Below, piece after piece: positions 47,046 to 59,439 of a stretch of 64,000 nucleotides of DNA. The stretch lies in the NCBI GenBank assembly GCA_013397795.1, contig VZTJ01003243.1, forward strand, positions 61,921 to 125,920. The letters run 5' to 3'. The DNA comes from Orthonyx spaldingii (taxonomy: Eukaryota > Chordata > Aves > Passeriformes > Orthonychidae). A model generated the notes under the pieces. It was given only the letters and a program-made list of their open reading frames with translations. It did no database searches and was not told the DNA's origin. Within the stretch, counting starts at the first letter, position 1; each line of letters begins with the position of its first letter. The translations under genes were made by a program, and so were the position numbers.

Positions 47046-47629
47046 TCCACAGAAAGTGATTTTTAATGCACCAAGATCCTCTCATTTCCCCCCCTCCCTT
47101 TTTCCCTCTCTGAGAGCCACCTCAGGCCTCAGACTGAGGCCTGAAGTCACCGGTGTCCTCATGTTTTCCACAAATAAATAAAACAGCAAAGAACCATAGA
47201 GATATTTTTAAATTATTTACCATTTCCTCCCATTTTTTGGCTTGTGGAAGTGTCACAGTGACTATTCTTTATCACATTTGCTGTTTTGTAAGAGAATTTA
47301 ACCAGCAAGAGAGGCTGATCTCACACCAGTATTAATACTGGTCTCAGAACAAAGAGATCAAAGTTGCTCCAGATCTACAAAACAAAGAAATTTGAGCCAT
47401 ATATCTTTTTCTAATTAACTATTTAAAGAAGGAGGATTTCTTCTAGCCCAGGGTTAGGTCACCAGGATATTCCTGACAGCACAGGCTTGAGGAAATTACT
47501 GTGGTTAAGTTTGCAGTTGAAGCTGAATTGCCTGCACATCTTTTAAAGTTTCAATAATTTCGTATTTGCTTGATTTTGCTCCTGTTTTAATTGCCCCTGA
47601 TTATTTCAAATCGGCTTTATGGACTCCAC
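47046..47629. other. AT-rich unique sequence
   Basis: No gene or repeat recognised. Confidence 0.5.
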
Positions 47630-47745
47630 TCAACTATCCCAGATTGCTCCAAGCTCTGTCCAGCCTGGCCTTGGACACTTCCAGGGATGGGGAGTCCACA
47701 GCCCCTCACTGAACATGAGAGACAATTCTTCACTGACCTCCTTTC
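47630..47745 (-). mobile_element. Old CR1 fragment, lineage A relative
   Basis: 'cagattgctccaagctctgt' and 'ggacacttccagggatgggg' show a diverged A-type internal block. The 3' tail is missing. Confidence 0.8.
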
Positions 47746-48254
47746 CAAGATGTCTTTGGAAGATTCCCTTTGCCACAGCCAAAACCAGAGCCTTTTTGGC
47801 TGCCCCAAAACTGACTGGGAACCCCAGGAGTTCCGTTCCTCCAGTGCCCAGTCCTCCCTCAACCCTCAATAGTTAATCCCACTCTGAAAGCAGCAGGAAT
47901 TTTATTCCCCACTTCCCAGGGATTGAGAGCCCTGATTCTTCAGAATCAAAAGTTGAAACTCAACCACTGAGCAAACACTTGAGACATTTAAGCAGAAGCT
48001 CTCTAAAAACACGATCCCAGCGGAGCTGGGGTTCTGCCAAGTCCGAGTTTTTATTTTTCTCAGGAAGCAGCTTCACTTCTGCACGCATTTTCCAGGCACA
48101 ATCCCTCCAAAGTTTGCTGACTAACCAGCTCTGACACCTGCACTAAAGCCGGTGTTGGCAAATATTTGCTCTGAGCCCACTTAAGGTTTTAAAAGTGCCC
48201 GTTATGTTCCCAAATTGTGAGTGTGACAGGGAGCCAGGGGGGAAAATCCCAGAA
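47746..48254. other. Unique sequence
   Basis: No gene or repeat recognised. Confidence 0.5.
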
Positions 48255-48592
48255 CGATGGAATGGTTTAGATTGGAAAAACCATAAAGCCCATCCAGTGC
48301 CACCCCTGCCACGGGCAGGGACACCTCCCACTGTCCCAGGCTGCTCCAAGCCCCAGTGTCCAACCTGGCCTTGGGCACTGCCAGGGATCCAGGGGCAGCC
48401 ACAGCTTCTCTGGGCACCCTGTGCCAGGGCCTGCCCACCCTCACAAGGAAGGATTTATTCCCAGTATCCCATCTAACCCTGCCTATTTCAGTTTAAGGCC
48501 ATTCCCACTTTTCCTGTCACTCCATGGCCTTGGGAAAATTCCCTCTCCAGCTTTCCTTTAAGCCCCCTTTAGGTACTGGAATGGTGTCAGGG
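48255..48592 (-). mobile_element. CR1 LINE fragment, lineage A
   Basis: Terminus 'acgatggaatggtttagatt', then the A block, then a more diverged 5' part from 48,445 ('gtttaaggccattcccact'). Confidence 0.94.
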
Positions 48593-49844
48593 ATTAACTC
48601 TGGATATTCACACTCCTTGGAGAGCAACTCTTTGGAAAGGCAGGAAAATTGGCTTTTTTTGGACTGCAAGAGAAGACTCCAAATGCCTGAAAAGGAATTG
48701 CAATGTCACCACCTCTCATGAGATGATCGGGAATTTCACGGCCATTGATATTTGCCATCAAGTCCCAGCACTTTTCCAGGATCAGCACAAAAGCAGGAGA
48801 CCTGGAAAAGCCTTGAAAATGTGAGTCAAGAATCTCAGTGTTCCACCAGGAAAATATAATTAGAAAAAAAAAAAACCAAACAAACAACCAAACTTTTGTT
48901 AATTTTGGGTTTAGGGAAAAAAATCGGAGGGTTTTTTTCACTCTGACTCATAACTTTGAAATGCTTTGGGCTGAACACACCAGAACCAGTTTGTTCAGAG
49001 GAATTTGGTCATCCCTGAGGAAAATGCTTGATTTCCCTGCTTAATTTCCTGAAATTCTTTCTTTAGCTTGGAAATTCAACTCTCAGTGCTTGCTCAGCAA
49101 ATTCCTCTTGCTGTTCTTCCCTGCTGCTTTCTCTTCACGGCCAGCGCTTCCTTTTTCCCCCTGCCTGCTTTTCCCGGGACACAAAAGCCAGGCTGGATGC
49201 TGGGGAATTCCGGGCACTCAGGGCTCTGCCACCACTGCTGGGGACAGTCACAGCAGAGTGGGCAAAGCTGAAACCATTTTGACTTCCAGGAAGACACAAA
49301 AGATCCCTGTAACTCATCAGTGCCCAGCAGGAATTAATGAAGAGGAAAGGAATCAGTGAATTAAGGGAAATAAGGGCTCTGTTTGCAGTTCCCAATTCTT
49401 TTCCTTGGCTTTGTGCAAACCCTTAAAGCCTTGATCATTGGACATTGAGTGGCTTTAGTCAAAAGTCCTGGATTTCTCTCTGAGATCCCTTCTCCTGAGC
49501 TTCCTCTTTGATCCCTCAGTGGAGAGACACGAGGAAGTGCTGGCAGAGAAAAGAGGAATGAATTCAATCCCACAAGGCGAGAAATTCGGGAGGTTTCACT
49601 TCCAGCACATGAAAATCTCTGCTGGAAGACACAGAAGCTTTTCAAGCACATGGGATTCCCACAGGAACTGTGTGGTCACCACAGGGCGAAACTTTTTGTG
49701 CCTCATATCAGGAGGTGAGAGAAGAAAACCCTTATGGATCATATTCCTGCAAGATTCCATCAAAAATTTGACTTCAATTCCATGGTTCATTCTGAGACAT
49801 CCGACAGCCAGGCTCAGGGATCTTCAGGATCCTCTGAGGCTGTA
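48593..49844. other. Unique sequence, no gene seen
   Basis: An A run with a CAAACAAAC tail lies near 48,864-48,890. No gene recognised. Confidence 0.5.
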
Positions 49845-49997
49845 GATTTCCCATTCCTGGAAGTGTCCAAGATCAGTTTGCACAGGGCTGGGAGCAACCT
49901 GGGACAGTGGGAGGTGTCCCTGCCCATGGCAGAGGTGGCACTGGATGGGATTTAAGGTCCTTTCCAACCCAAACCATTCTGGAATTCCATGATCCCA
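49845..49997 (+). mobile_element. CR1 fragment, lineage A relative
   Basis: 'ttcctggaagtgtccaagat' to 'accattctggaattccatga'. Diverged upstream, with a well-kept terminus. Confidence 0.92.
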
Positions 49998-50106
49998 ACC
50001 AGAGAAAACGAAGGAGTTTGCTGGGAGCTAAGAGAGTGCCTTTCTCTTCAAAGTTAAAGCCTAAAAAGCAGAAGTTCACTTACTTTTAGATGTTTCATAC
50101 TTTTTT

Positions 50107-50145
50107 TAAGGTCCCTTCTGACCCAAACCATTCTGGAATTCCTTG
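50107..50145 (+). mobile_element. CR1 terminus fragment
   Basis: Only 'aaggtcccttctgacccaaa' and 'ccattctggaattcc' remain, 110 bp downstream of the previous copy's end on the same strand. It may be a partial duplication of that terminus. Confidence 0.75.
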
Positions 50146-52127
50146 AAGAGTTTTCCTCTCTCCCCTGAGGAAGCTGTGCTTGCCCAGCCTGGCAGAGGGG
50201 CTGCACTGGGATTCTTCTTTTTGGGATGCTCTGTTGTTCCCAATGCAAGGATTGGGAAAAGAGGGGAAACAGGGGAAAAAGGATCTCCCCAGGATAACCC
50301 AGCTTTTCTGCCCTGCTCCTGTCTCTGCCACAGCAGCTGCTTCTATTTCTGTGAGGAAAAAAGAGACATTAACCCCGTGGTGCTGCAGTGATACGTTATT
50401 AAGATAATTATTAGGATAATTATTAAGATAATTATTAGGATAACTAAGGATAATCCCTCTCTGTGCTGCTGGGATGTGTTTTCCTGCCACGCTGCAGGTC
50501 TCCCTCTTATCAGGAGCTGTTCCTACACAAATCCCTTTTCAGGCAGAGAAACCCAGAGCGAGAGCTCAGTTAGAGCACAGCAGGGGACAGAGCTGAGGAG
50601 AGTAAGAGGGGAAAGGTTAAAGGAGATTTTCTTTGCCTCAAAGAGGCCCGGACTTGCAATCTGCTTAAATTAAGTGTGAAAAGCAAAGATCCTGATAAGG
50701 GAGATAAACTGAAGACTTAAACCAAAGCAGTTCTTGGAGACTGGGAAGTGGCTGCAGCATCTCTGCCTTAATAAAAGGAGCCAAGAGTGATGCGAGGAAT
50801 CAGAGGCCAGCTGACCTCACCTCAGCACTTGGAGAGGAGAGTGGGAGTCTAATTAAGGCCAGCACTTGGACAAGAAAAATCTCCAAGGGTCAAAGCCTGC
50901 ACTGCTGGAAAAAGAGCTGGTGCTTTGCTGTCTGTTAGGAAAAAAAAAGGGGAATATAATAAAAAGGAGAAAGGATGTGATGGGCATCATCTGCTTGTCT
51001 GTTCCAAAGGATTTTAATAAGTTTTAGCAGAGGAGATGATGAAGAAAAACAAGCAGAGGGTAAAGAGCAGTGCTCCATTAAAATCTATTGAAAGGGAAGA
51101 CAAACTCAAGGTAGAGAACCCCTCTGGAAATAAATATAGGGAAGTGAGTGGTGAAGCTGGAGAAGTTGATTTTCCCTGAAAAATGCTGTTTCAGAGAAGC
51201 AAAAGAGTAAGAAAACAAAACCTGACAGAACTGCTTCCTTCCAGAGCAGACACATCTATAACTCCCTGCATTGTTTCTCCATCCGTGTGACAGAATCAGC
51301 TCCTGCCCAGGTCTGAAGGAAAACTCAGCTTATCAGTGGCTCACAGCAGCCGACTCCAAATGCCATTAAAAACGGGAATGGTTCAAATAAAACCCCTCAG
51401 CTGACACGTTCCATTTTTACATTATCCTTTATAGAATTGACTTGGGGGTATTTGAGCTTTTACTTCTCCTCCCTGTTTCAGGAAGGAAATATTTTCATCC
51501 TCCAAAGTTTCACAGGATAAGGAGCCTCGCTCCATCTGATACTTGCACCGAGCCCAGTGAATATTTGGGAATAATTTTACTTAAAAACCAGGAATATCTC
51601 CCCTTCACAGAACTGACCATTCCCAGCCCCAAACCAGGCCAGCTTCCTAAGGCCTTACTCAAAATTCAGGGAGGGAATTACTCACACACACACAGAGCAA
51701 TTATTCCAGCCAGGGAATGTCCACCCCCTTGGTTCCCACAAAGAACCTCTGAGGTGCCTGGCATGAGTTTATTGGTTTAATTTTCCTCTCTCACACGGGA
51801 GTTTTGGCAGGCACCAGGACTCTCACATCACAGGCTCTCTCCATTACACCCTCACCTCATTTCAAGCTGCTGCTTGTACCAGAGCCGGGCTTGTTGTTTC
51901 CCTCCCTTGTTGGTTTTTTGGGATGTTTGTTTACAAAATCTTGGTGGAGAGAAAGAAGGGGAAAGACCAAACCAAGCAAAGCTAAAAACAAAAATCTCCA
52001 GTAAAAGCAGCTACGAAAAGCTGAGAAAATATGCACTGGATCTTTTCCTGAATGAGGAACATAAATGAGGAAATCTGGACATTTCCTTTGTCCAATGCAA
52101 GCAGATTGTAAGGATTTGTGGAAGATC
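50146..52127. other. Longest repeat-poor stretch, no gene seen
   Basis: Nearly 2 kb without CR1, interrupted only by the 12-bp minisatellite at 50,397. Composition is even, and TAATTAAGG, AATAAAAGG and CTTATCAG words recur. Lack of insertions can reflect selection against disruption, but chance is possible over 2 kb. Confidence 0.4.
50397..50451 (+). repeat. 12-bp minisatellite (TTATTARGATAA)n
   Basis: Four units alternate TTATTAAGATAA and TTATTAGGATAA, followed by a degenerate fifth. Confidence 0.95.
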
Positions 52128-52402
52128 CCAGAATGGTTTGGTTGGAAGGAACTTTAAAACTCATCCCATTCCAGCCCCTGCCATGGCAGGGACACCTCCC
52201 ACTGTCCCAGGCTGCTCCAAGCCCCAATGTCCAACCTGGCCTTGGGCACTGCCAGGGATCCAGGGGCAGCCACAGCTTCTCTGGGAATTCTGTGCCAGGG
52301 CCTCCCCACCCTCCCAGCCAGGAATTCCTTCCCAAAATCCCATCTAACCCTGTCCTTTGCCAGTTTAAAATCCCTTGTCCTGTCACTCCATGCTCCTGTA
52401 AA
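52128..52402 (-). mobile_element. CR1 LINE fragment, lineage A
   Basis: Terminus 'cccagaatggtttggttgga', then the A block. The 5' end is diverged near 'tcctgtcactccatgctcc'. Confidence 0.94.
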
Positions 52403-53797
52403 AGAAAACTCATCAGACTCCTGGCTGAGCCTGCAGACCAGCTCCTCGTGTGGGAAAAACTGCCGTGTTCCAGCTAAAAATATGGATCATCTCCTTCAGT
52501 GGCAGTGGGAAACCTGAAGCTGTCTCCCAGAGCTCAGCAAAGACCCCTCTGCAGCAATACCACCTCCTCAGCAGTGCTGGAAACCAAACCCAACAGAGCT
52601 GATCCAGAGGAAATTCCAGAAGAAAGGGAGACACCAGCCCCATCTATGCACACACAGCAGAGAGCCAAAAGGAAGGCTTAAAAAGCAGGATGGCTTTTTG
52701 TCTCTCATTAGCTACAGATGATTTTTTACCCCTCAATCTGGAGCAGGTGATTTCCTTTCAGGTCTTTGTGTAGAGCAGGTGGCCTTTAATAGTGGGGAGG
52801 ACGGTCTGAAAATCCACCTTCAGAAACCCAACCTTTGTTCTGTTCAAAGCCTTCTTGTCAGCAGTGCAATCATTTGCCATATCAAGCTGCTTTCTGACAT
52901 TCCAAATTCTACGTGGTGGGAAGCAGAGCTTTTATTAATTCCCTTTTATTTATAAATACTGGAGACACCTTTCAGAGCGAGCTGCTGGCATGTCCTCGGG
53001 CTGAGTTAGAGGGCAGAGAGGGAAACATTCCTATTATCCCAGAAAATTATCACTTTGTGACCTCCCAGCTGCCCTCTCTGCTGACCTTTGAGGATATTTA
53101 GCCTGGCATTTAACATCTGTGGTCCCAGCAGCAGCCCTGGAGTAAAAGGTACTTAATGCAGAGCAGCTCTTTTGCAAGGTTAGAAAGGATCAATAGGAGA
53201 TGTGTTTAATGTGGTATCACTGTCAGGGCTCAGCTCCCTTTTAAAACTGGAATATCCACAGTGGGACACCAGCTCAGCCACACAGCACTGAGATCTTTAA
53301 CGGGGTGAGATCCCTTTTGCCAGGGTCTAGAAATGGAGCTCGAGGCACACGCGGAGGAAATGACCAAGGTTTGGAAGAGAAAAAGAAAAATGATCAGGGG
53401 GAGGCTTCTGGTATTTCAGTCCCACTGTGGTTTTTTCTGGAGCTGGAGTAGTTCTTGTGGAAAAGAGGCAGCTTTGCAATAAGCTGTGAACAAAACCAGG
53501 ACAGTTTTTCCCCTGGGAATAAATGTATCCACTGCCCGGAGCTAATCCTCTCTGACTGCATGGGGGGAAAGGAGTACCAGGGTAGTTTCCACCAGAAAAT
53601 TCAGTAAACTTCCAATCCTACAACAAACCTGGCCAGGCTCACCCCAATTTTTTTTTAAGCTGCTCTTTAAGTGATTAACTCAGCCTGAGAGGTCTTGTGT
53701 TCCAGCAGAGTGGGGCTCTTCTACTTATTTAGATGTGCTTACAAACCCACCTGTGTCACCTCACAGCATTTCTTGGCTGTAAAACACACAGGAAGGA
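52403..53797. other. Second repeat-poor stretch, no gene seen
   Basis: 1.4 kb without CR1 or microsatellite. It ends at a lineage C CR1. No exon recognised. Confidence 0.45.
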
Positions 53798-53923
53798 AGA
53801 ATTCCTGCCTGGAAAGGGTGGTCAGGCCTTGGCAGGGGCTGCCCAGGGAGGTTTGGGGTCCCCATCCCTGGAGGTGTCCCAGGAAGGCCTGGAGGTGGCA
53901 CTCAGAGCCCTGGGCTGGGGACA
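53798..53923 (+). mobile_element. CR1 fragment, lineage C, cut at an N
   Basis: 'cctgcctggaaagggtggtc' to 'agccctgggctggggaca', then a single N at 53,924 and unrelated sequence. Other C copies continue 'aggtgggcatcgggcac', so the 3' end is missing exactly at the ambiguous base. Confidence 0.92.
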
Positions 53924-54011
53924 NTCCCACCATGGGACATCCCACAGTTCCCACTGCTCCTGCTCAGCAGGGCCGGGATCAGTCCCCTCTGGTAGCACCG
54001 AGTTGCAGCAG

Positions 54012-54073
54012 CTCCTGGTTTATCTCCTGATTTATCTCCTGATTTATCTCCTGGTTTATCTCCTGGTTTATCC
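54012..54073 (+). repeat. 12-bp minisatellite (CTCCTGRTTTAT)n
   Basis: Five units alternate CTCCTGGTTTAT and CTCCTGATTTAT. Confidence 0.95.
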
Positions 54074-54729
54074 AAACTCTTCTGAGTGGTAGGAAGTCAC
54101 AACTGTGCCAGCAATGACAAGGCCACCCCACGAAGGGTTTTATGCTCCCACACAGCCTCTACATGTGCTACAGGCAAAAAAAAAAGTGCAGCTCTATTGC
54201 AAATCCCCAGAGGTGTCTGCTCAGCCGAGTGATTCAATTGTCTGGCTCGGAAAGTTGTGGATAATTACAGTTGTTCCAGTTTTCAACTCAAGCTGCTGAG
54301 CTGGGAATTAAACAGCAGCTTGTTTTCATCCCTAAATGCCTAAATCCTGGCCTTTTCCTGTCCTTCCCACAGTTTTGTGTCAGCTCTGCCCCTCTCAGGC
54401 TGGAGATCTCTCTTTAGGCAGGTTCAGCCTCTCCTGGCTCCATGAGCCACTGGAGTGCCCACATAAAACAAGTTGAAATTCCTGTTCCAGCTCTCTTTGG
54501 AGAGGGATGCAGCCGCTCTGGGGCAGAGTCTGCCACAGGGAATTTCCAACTGGAAAGGACCCAAGTGTGTTAGGCTTGCAATTTGATCTCTGAGGGAATG
54601 GGGAGGAGGAATTGCTGCCAGAACTGGCTGGCAGTGAGAAACTCGAGTTCTGAGCAGTTAAGGAGTAAGGATTGCATCCACCTTTTTTTTTTTTTCCCCT
54701 GTGTAAACACTGCTCTGCATAAAAATATA
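54074..54729. other. Unique sequence
   Basis: A T run lies at about 54,684-54,694. No gene recognised. Confidence 0.5.
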
Positions 54730-55095
54730 AAATGGTTTGAGTCGGAAGGGGCTTTAAAATCCTCCAGTTCCAACCCCCTGCCAGGGACAGGGGTGGAATC
54801 ACTAAATCAGGTTGCTCCAAGCCCCTTCCCAGCCTGGTCTTGAATCCTGCAGGGATCCAGGGGCATCCGCAGCTTCTCTGGGAATCTGTGGCCTCCTCAC
54901 CCTCCCAGGGAACAATTCCTTCCCAATCTCCCATCCAGCCCTGCCCTCTGGCACTGGGAAGCCATTCCCTGGGTCCTGTCCCTCCAGCCCTTGTCCCCAG
55001 TCCCCCTCCAGCTCTCCTGGAGCCCCTTCAGGCCCTGGAAGGGGCTCTGAGCTCTCCCCGGAGCTTCTCTCCAGGTGAACACCCCCAGCCTCTTT
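54730..55095 (-). mobile_element. CR1 LINE, lineage A
   Basis: The terminus ('aaaatggtttgagtcggaag') and 3' block are diverged, while the 5' part from 54,890 is close to 38,660-38,850. The copy is therefore uneven in age along its length. Confidence 0.93.
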
Positions 55096-55954
55096 AACCC
55101 TCCTGCAATCAACATCTGTTCTCTGATAAGAAAATGCCGTTGCAAAAGAAGACGAACACTTCTCATCCCTCGTTTCCCCCTCACATTTATATATATTTTT
55201 GTATTTCTTTAATTATCAGTAAATTGGGGTTCTGGCAGTGCTTTGAGCAAGGGCTTTATGCAGCCAGAGAGCCCTTGAAAGGGCACCCACGGTCTGATTC
55301 AAACCCAAGCAGCCCTGGCACTTCTGACATGTATCCATGGATGTCTTTGTCCGCTCGGATGCAGCCCCAGCAGGATCCTTACAGCTCGGAAAAAACACTT
55401 TTAGGATTTAGCTGGGTCAACACGAGTGCCAAGAAAGGAGGAAAAAGGCACGGGATGAAAACCTGATCCCACTGAAAGCCACTTCCATGCTGCAGCACGG
55501 GGCAGGACTCCAGCCTGTGCCCCAGTTTTTGAGACAAACCAGAGCTTTTGTAGGATCACAGGGACACACAGGGAATATTTGGCACAATTGCACCGAAATT
55601 TCTCTCCTCTGAGCACAAATTTCTGCTCCTCGGGATTTGTGAGCCCAGTAGTTTTGTACTGATGAGCACCACCAGTGTACCCACACTTTTTTCCATAAAA
55701 TAAAGGATTTCAAGGATTTTTCCAGGGGAATTGAGGGCAATTTTGTTCTTTCTTCCCCAGTGGAAGGTGATTTTCTCCTGCCAGGGTTTGTGTTTAGTGG
55801 AGAGGTTGGTAGGAGCCTGAAGATGGAAACAGTGATGGGATTAAGAATATTTTTTTAAAAATTACAGGAAAATCACTGGAGTAAGGATTTAATAAGCATT
55901 AAATAAATAAATAAAGAGAAATGCATCAGAATTAAGCAGCCTGTGGGAATCCCA
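55096..55954. other. Unique sequence, no gene seen
   Basis: No gene or repeat recognised. A short (AAAT)n run lies near 55,901-55,914. Confidence 0.5.
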
Positions 55955-56075
55955 GTATTTCCTGTGGGGTCTCACACCTGAACTCTGTCCCCAGGGGCCA
56001 CATCCAGACTCCTCTGGGACAATTCCAGGGACAGGGACTCCACCACCTCCCTGACCACTCTGGCAGGGAAATTTT
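55955..56075 (-). mobile_element. Old CR1 fragment, lineage B relative
   Basis: 'ccaggggccacatccagact' and 'gaccactctggcagggaaat', with the intervening 'gggcagctcattcc' block deleted. Confidence 0.82.
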
Positions 56076-56667
56076 TTTTAAAATTTAAGCTGGAGCTCCC
56101 CAGGAAGTTCCTGTTCTCCTTCACCAGATAAAATTGTTGTCACTTTTCCCTGCAGCTGGAAAATGTTTGGATTGCTGTGGTTAGAGAGGATCAAGGGACT
56201 TCTCCTATCAAGTTGAGGTGACCTAAAGAACAGCCTGGGGGAAGGCAGGAGGGAGTTCTGGAGTGGAGTTTCCCCCAGGGAATTCAGAATTCCCTGTCTG
56301 GTTTTCACCCAAGGTTGCAGTCCTCACCCCTGTACCTTTGCCAAGTTCCCAAATTTTAACAAAATCTCCTTTTTTAGGAAAAGATTAGGTTGTATCTTAC
56401 CTTGGACAGAATATTCACGGGATTGAGTTTAAATTCCCACTTCCAGGGGGCTGCATTTATGGGGAATAATTAAGTGGTTAATGAGTGACAGCTACAGAGC
56501 CCACAAAGGTGAGATCACTCTCAGCAGTTCCTCGAATCTCCAAGACTGATGGAATTTCACTGAATTTTCCCTTTTTTTTTTTGTATGATGAAATCCCTCT
56601 TTGGCCTCTGCTCTGTTCCTTCTTCCCCTTTCTGCAAGGAAAGATGGAACAAACCCATCCAAATATC
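56076..56667. other. Unique sequence
   Basis: No gene or repeat recognised. Confidence 0.5.
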
Positions 56668-56745
56668 TCAAAACCATCAAGGCTGGAAGAGACCTTCAGG
56701 ATCATCCAGTCCCACCATCATCACCCCTAAATCACGTCCTTATCA
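56668..56745 (-). mobile_element. Old CR1 terminus fragment
   Basis: 'accatcaaggctggaagaga' and 'ccttcaggatcatccagtcc' form a CR1 3' end on the minus strand, with the body missing. Confidence 0.8.
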
Positions 56746-57102
56746 TGCTGATATTGATCTCCAGAGCATTCGCCAATAGCAGTTATTGATAAGCAATAAC
56801 CAGCATCAAGATATTTTTTTTTTTAATAATTAATTTATATTAAAGTTTCTTTTTGTTCTCCCCCAACCAGGGCCTATTTTACTGTTGGGAATAATTTAGG
56901 AATACTCAGCTTTACTGGGTTTTTGTATTTTCCAGGAATACAAAACCTCTCGTTGGAGTTGCTTTGCTTTAGCACCACATAAAAGTGTCTGAAAACAAAG
57001 AAACTGCAACTTAAAACAATTAGAAATATGAACAGCAGGAACCAAATTTTCACAGAAACACTGGAATGAGTTGATAGAATTTTCAATCCCATTATTTGCA
57101 AC
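56746..57102. other. AT-rich unique sequence
   Basis: A T run lies at about 56,814-56,824. No gene recognised. Confidence 0.5.
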
Positions 57103-57335
57103 ACAGAATCCCAGGATCCCTGAGGCTGGAAAAGCCCTCCCAGCCCATGGAGTCCCAGCTGTGCTCGATGCCCACCTTGTCCCCAGCCCAGAGCTCTGAG
57201 TGCCACCTCCAGGCCTTCCTGGGACACCTCCAGGGATGGGGACCCCAAACCTCCCTGGGCAGCCCCTGCCAAGGCCTGACCACCCTTTCCATGAAAAAAA
57301 TTCCTCCTGGTGTCCAACCTGACCCTCGCCTGGCA
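57103..57335 (-). mobile_element. CR1 LINE fragment, lineage C
   Basis: Terminus 'cagaatcccaggatccctga', then the C block to 'ctgaccaccctttccatg'. Very close to the 31.6-kb and 63.4-kb copies. Confidence 0.94.
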
Positions 57336-58199
57336 GCACAATTAAGTTGGCACCCACAGGATTGATTTGGATCTGCACCTGACCCTCCATCCCACGCCAA
57401 AATCCCGATTTACAACACTCCAAGCAGGAATCCTGGTGATTCATGCCACATGGCAAGAAGCTGGAAGAGAGTGGGAAAACATGGGGATTGTTTTTGTTGT
57501 CCTATTTACTCTCCAAGGCCTTTGATGTGTGAGCTATCGCTGAGCTGCATCTTGGACACCTTGATTTTCTTTGCACAGACATTCTTTGTACACCCACGGT
57601 GCACATTTATCCTGGAGTGGTACAACAGCTCCAGGAGAATCTGTGGCTTCAGGAAGCCATCCCAGACTGTAAACAGAGTGGGAGTTTTACTCTCTGTTGG
57701 GGGAAACTCATCTCTTGCAGCCCTTCCCACAGAAATTCAGCTGCTCCTCAAAGTGCTCTCGTGTGACGCCACCTGAGCCAACAGACGCAGCACGGAAGTC
57801 ACAGATTCTGAGTGACTGGGACCCTAAACCAATCCAATTCCTAAACTTCCTTAGGCACAGGTGTCACCACAAGGCACAGAGCCAAAAACCTCAACTCCTG
57901 CTCATGGTGGGCCACCCCCTTCCCTCAGAGCCCTGGCTCAGGCCCAGCAGCAACCGTTGCTGTTTCTTCCTCAGATTGGGGCTTTGAAGGGCTCAGACAC
58001 CAGGCCTGGGGTTGTCTGGGTGGCTCTGATGTAAATCAGGATTAAACTGCTCAGAGATGAAGGGGGAGCCACCCCCAGGGGGATTCGTACTGGTGAGAGG
58101 CTGACCAGGAAGGGCAGCACTGGTTTCAATGGGTGCAGGCTCAGGCTTGGGCCTGGCTTGAAACCCTGTTGTTAATTTAGGTTTTCCACAAGCAGGGAA
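57336..58199. other. Unique sequence, no gene seen
   Basis: A plus-strand frame of 108 codons at 57,450-57,776 has cysteine-rich runs but no recognisable family. Confidence 0.45.
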
Positions 58200-58360
58200 A
58201 TCATGGAATGGTTTGGGTTGGAAGACACCTTAAAGCTCATCTCATTCCACCCCCTGCCATGGCAGGGACACCTCCCACTGCCCCAGGCTGCTCCAAGCCC
58301 CAATGTCCAACCTGGCCTTGGACACTGCCAGGGATCCAGGGGCAGCCACAGCTTCTCTGG
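58200..58360 (-). mobile_element. CR1 fragment, lineage A
   Basis: Terminus 'aatcatggaatggtttgggt' to 'gcagccacagcttctctgg'. Its 5' side is followed at once by an A run and a CAAACAAAC stretch, an unusual neighbour for a 5' truncation point. Confidence 0.94.
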
Positions 58361-58937
58361 AAAAAAAAAACCAAACAAACCCTTACATCACTTTTAAAAG
58401 GTTCTCCTCCCCTTTCTTGAGGACTGTCCCACTTCTCACACTGCACTTGGGGGACTCAGTGCACAGTAGAATGAAATTTTACTTTAGATAATGACTAAAG
58501 ACAAAATTAAATCAGTTTTGTACTATTGACAAACCAGGGAATATTGCCTGGAGAAGGTGCTAAATGGATATGAGAACCACAAGTGTGGAACTCTAAAAGT
58601 GTGCAGGCTGGTTCTAAAATACACTTTAGAAATGTGGGATGTAACAGCTTTTCTGCACTTAAAAATAGATGGAATTCCACACTGGACTTTCTTGTCAGAC
58701 AAAAATAATCGACCCTGATTCCTCTTATCACTTCTTTGCAAAGATAAAATATCTAAACCTTCTAACAAGGCAAATAATTTCTTTCTCTTTGTCCTATTTT
58801 CCCATCATAAAGGTGCAGGGATTTTTTTCCCCATATAATTTATGGAAAAAAGGAAAACAGTCTTTATATTGGTAAATCTGATGCATAAACAGCATCCTGA
58901 GTCAGCTTCTCACCACCAAGGGAGTTTGGGGAGTCAA
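58361..58937. other. AT-rich unique sequence
   Basis: No gene or repeat recognised. Confidence 0.5.
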
Positions 58938-59080
58938 GGAATGACAGAATGAGCTGCAAGGGACCTCAAGCTCATCCAGTGCCACCCCTGCCACGGGCAG
59001 GGACACCTCCCACTATCCCAGGGTGCTCCAAAGCCTGTCCAAGCTGGCCTTGGACACTGCCAGGGATGGGGGTTTATTCC
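58938..59080 (-). mobile_element. CR1 fragment, diverged lineage A
   Basis: 'gaatgacagaatgagctgca', 'agctcatccagtgccacccc' and 'ggccttggacactgccaggg'. Confidence 0.88.
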
Positions 59081-59439
59081 ACGAGTCTCCCATGCAAAAC
59101 AAGTGCTGTGAACTGGGGTCACACAGAGAGGTTTGTGGTGGTCCAAGGCTGGAAATGGAAAAAGCTGTTCCTAATGAAGGATGAAAGAATGAGACTAAAT
59201 AAAAAATATCCCTGTTTTGGTTGGAAATGTTTTGTGTCTCTCACTTTTGATCCTAAATTGCTCGGCATTTTCATAAACTTTATTCTGTTATTTCCCTGAA
59301 ATCCAATTATGTTCAACAATAGCCTTGAGTTGTGGTTTCCAGAAGCACCTGGGTCACAGGGATGCTGAAATTCCACTTTTAAAGAGTCTGGGGAGCTCCA
59401 TTTGAAACTGGGAATGTTTCAGTGCATCCTTGTGGAACG
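59081..59439. other. Unique sequence
   Basis: No gene or repeat recognised. Confidence 0.5.
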
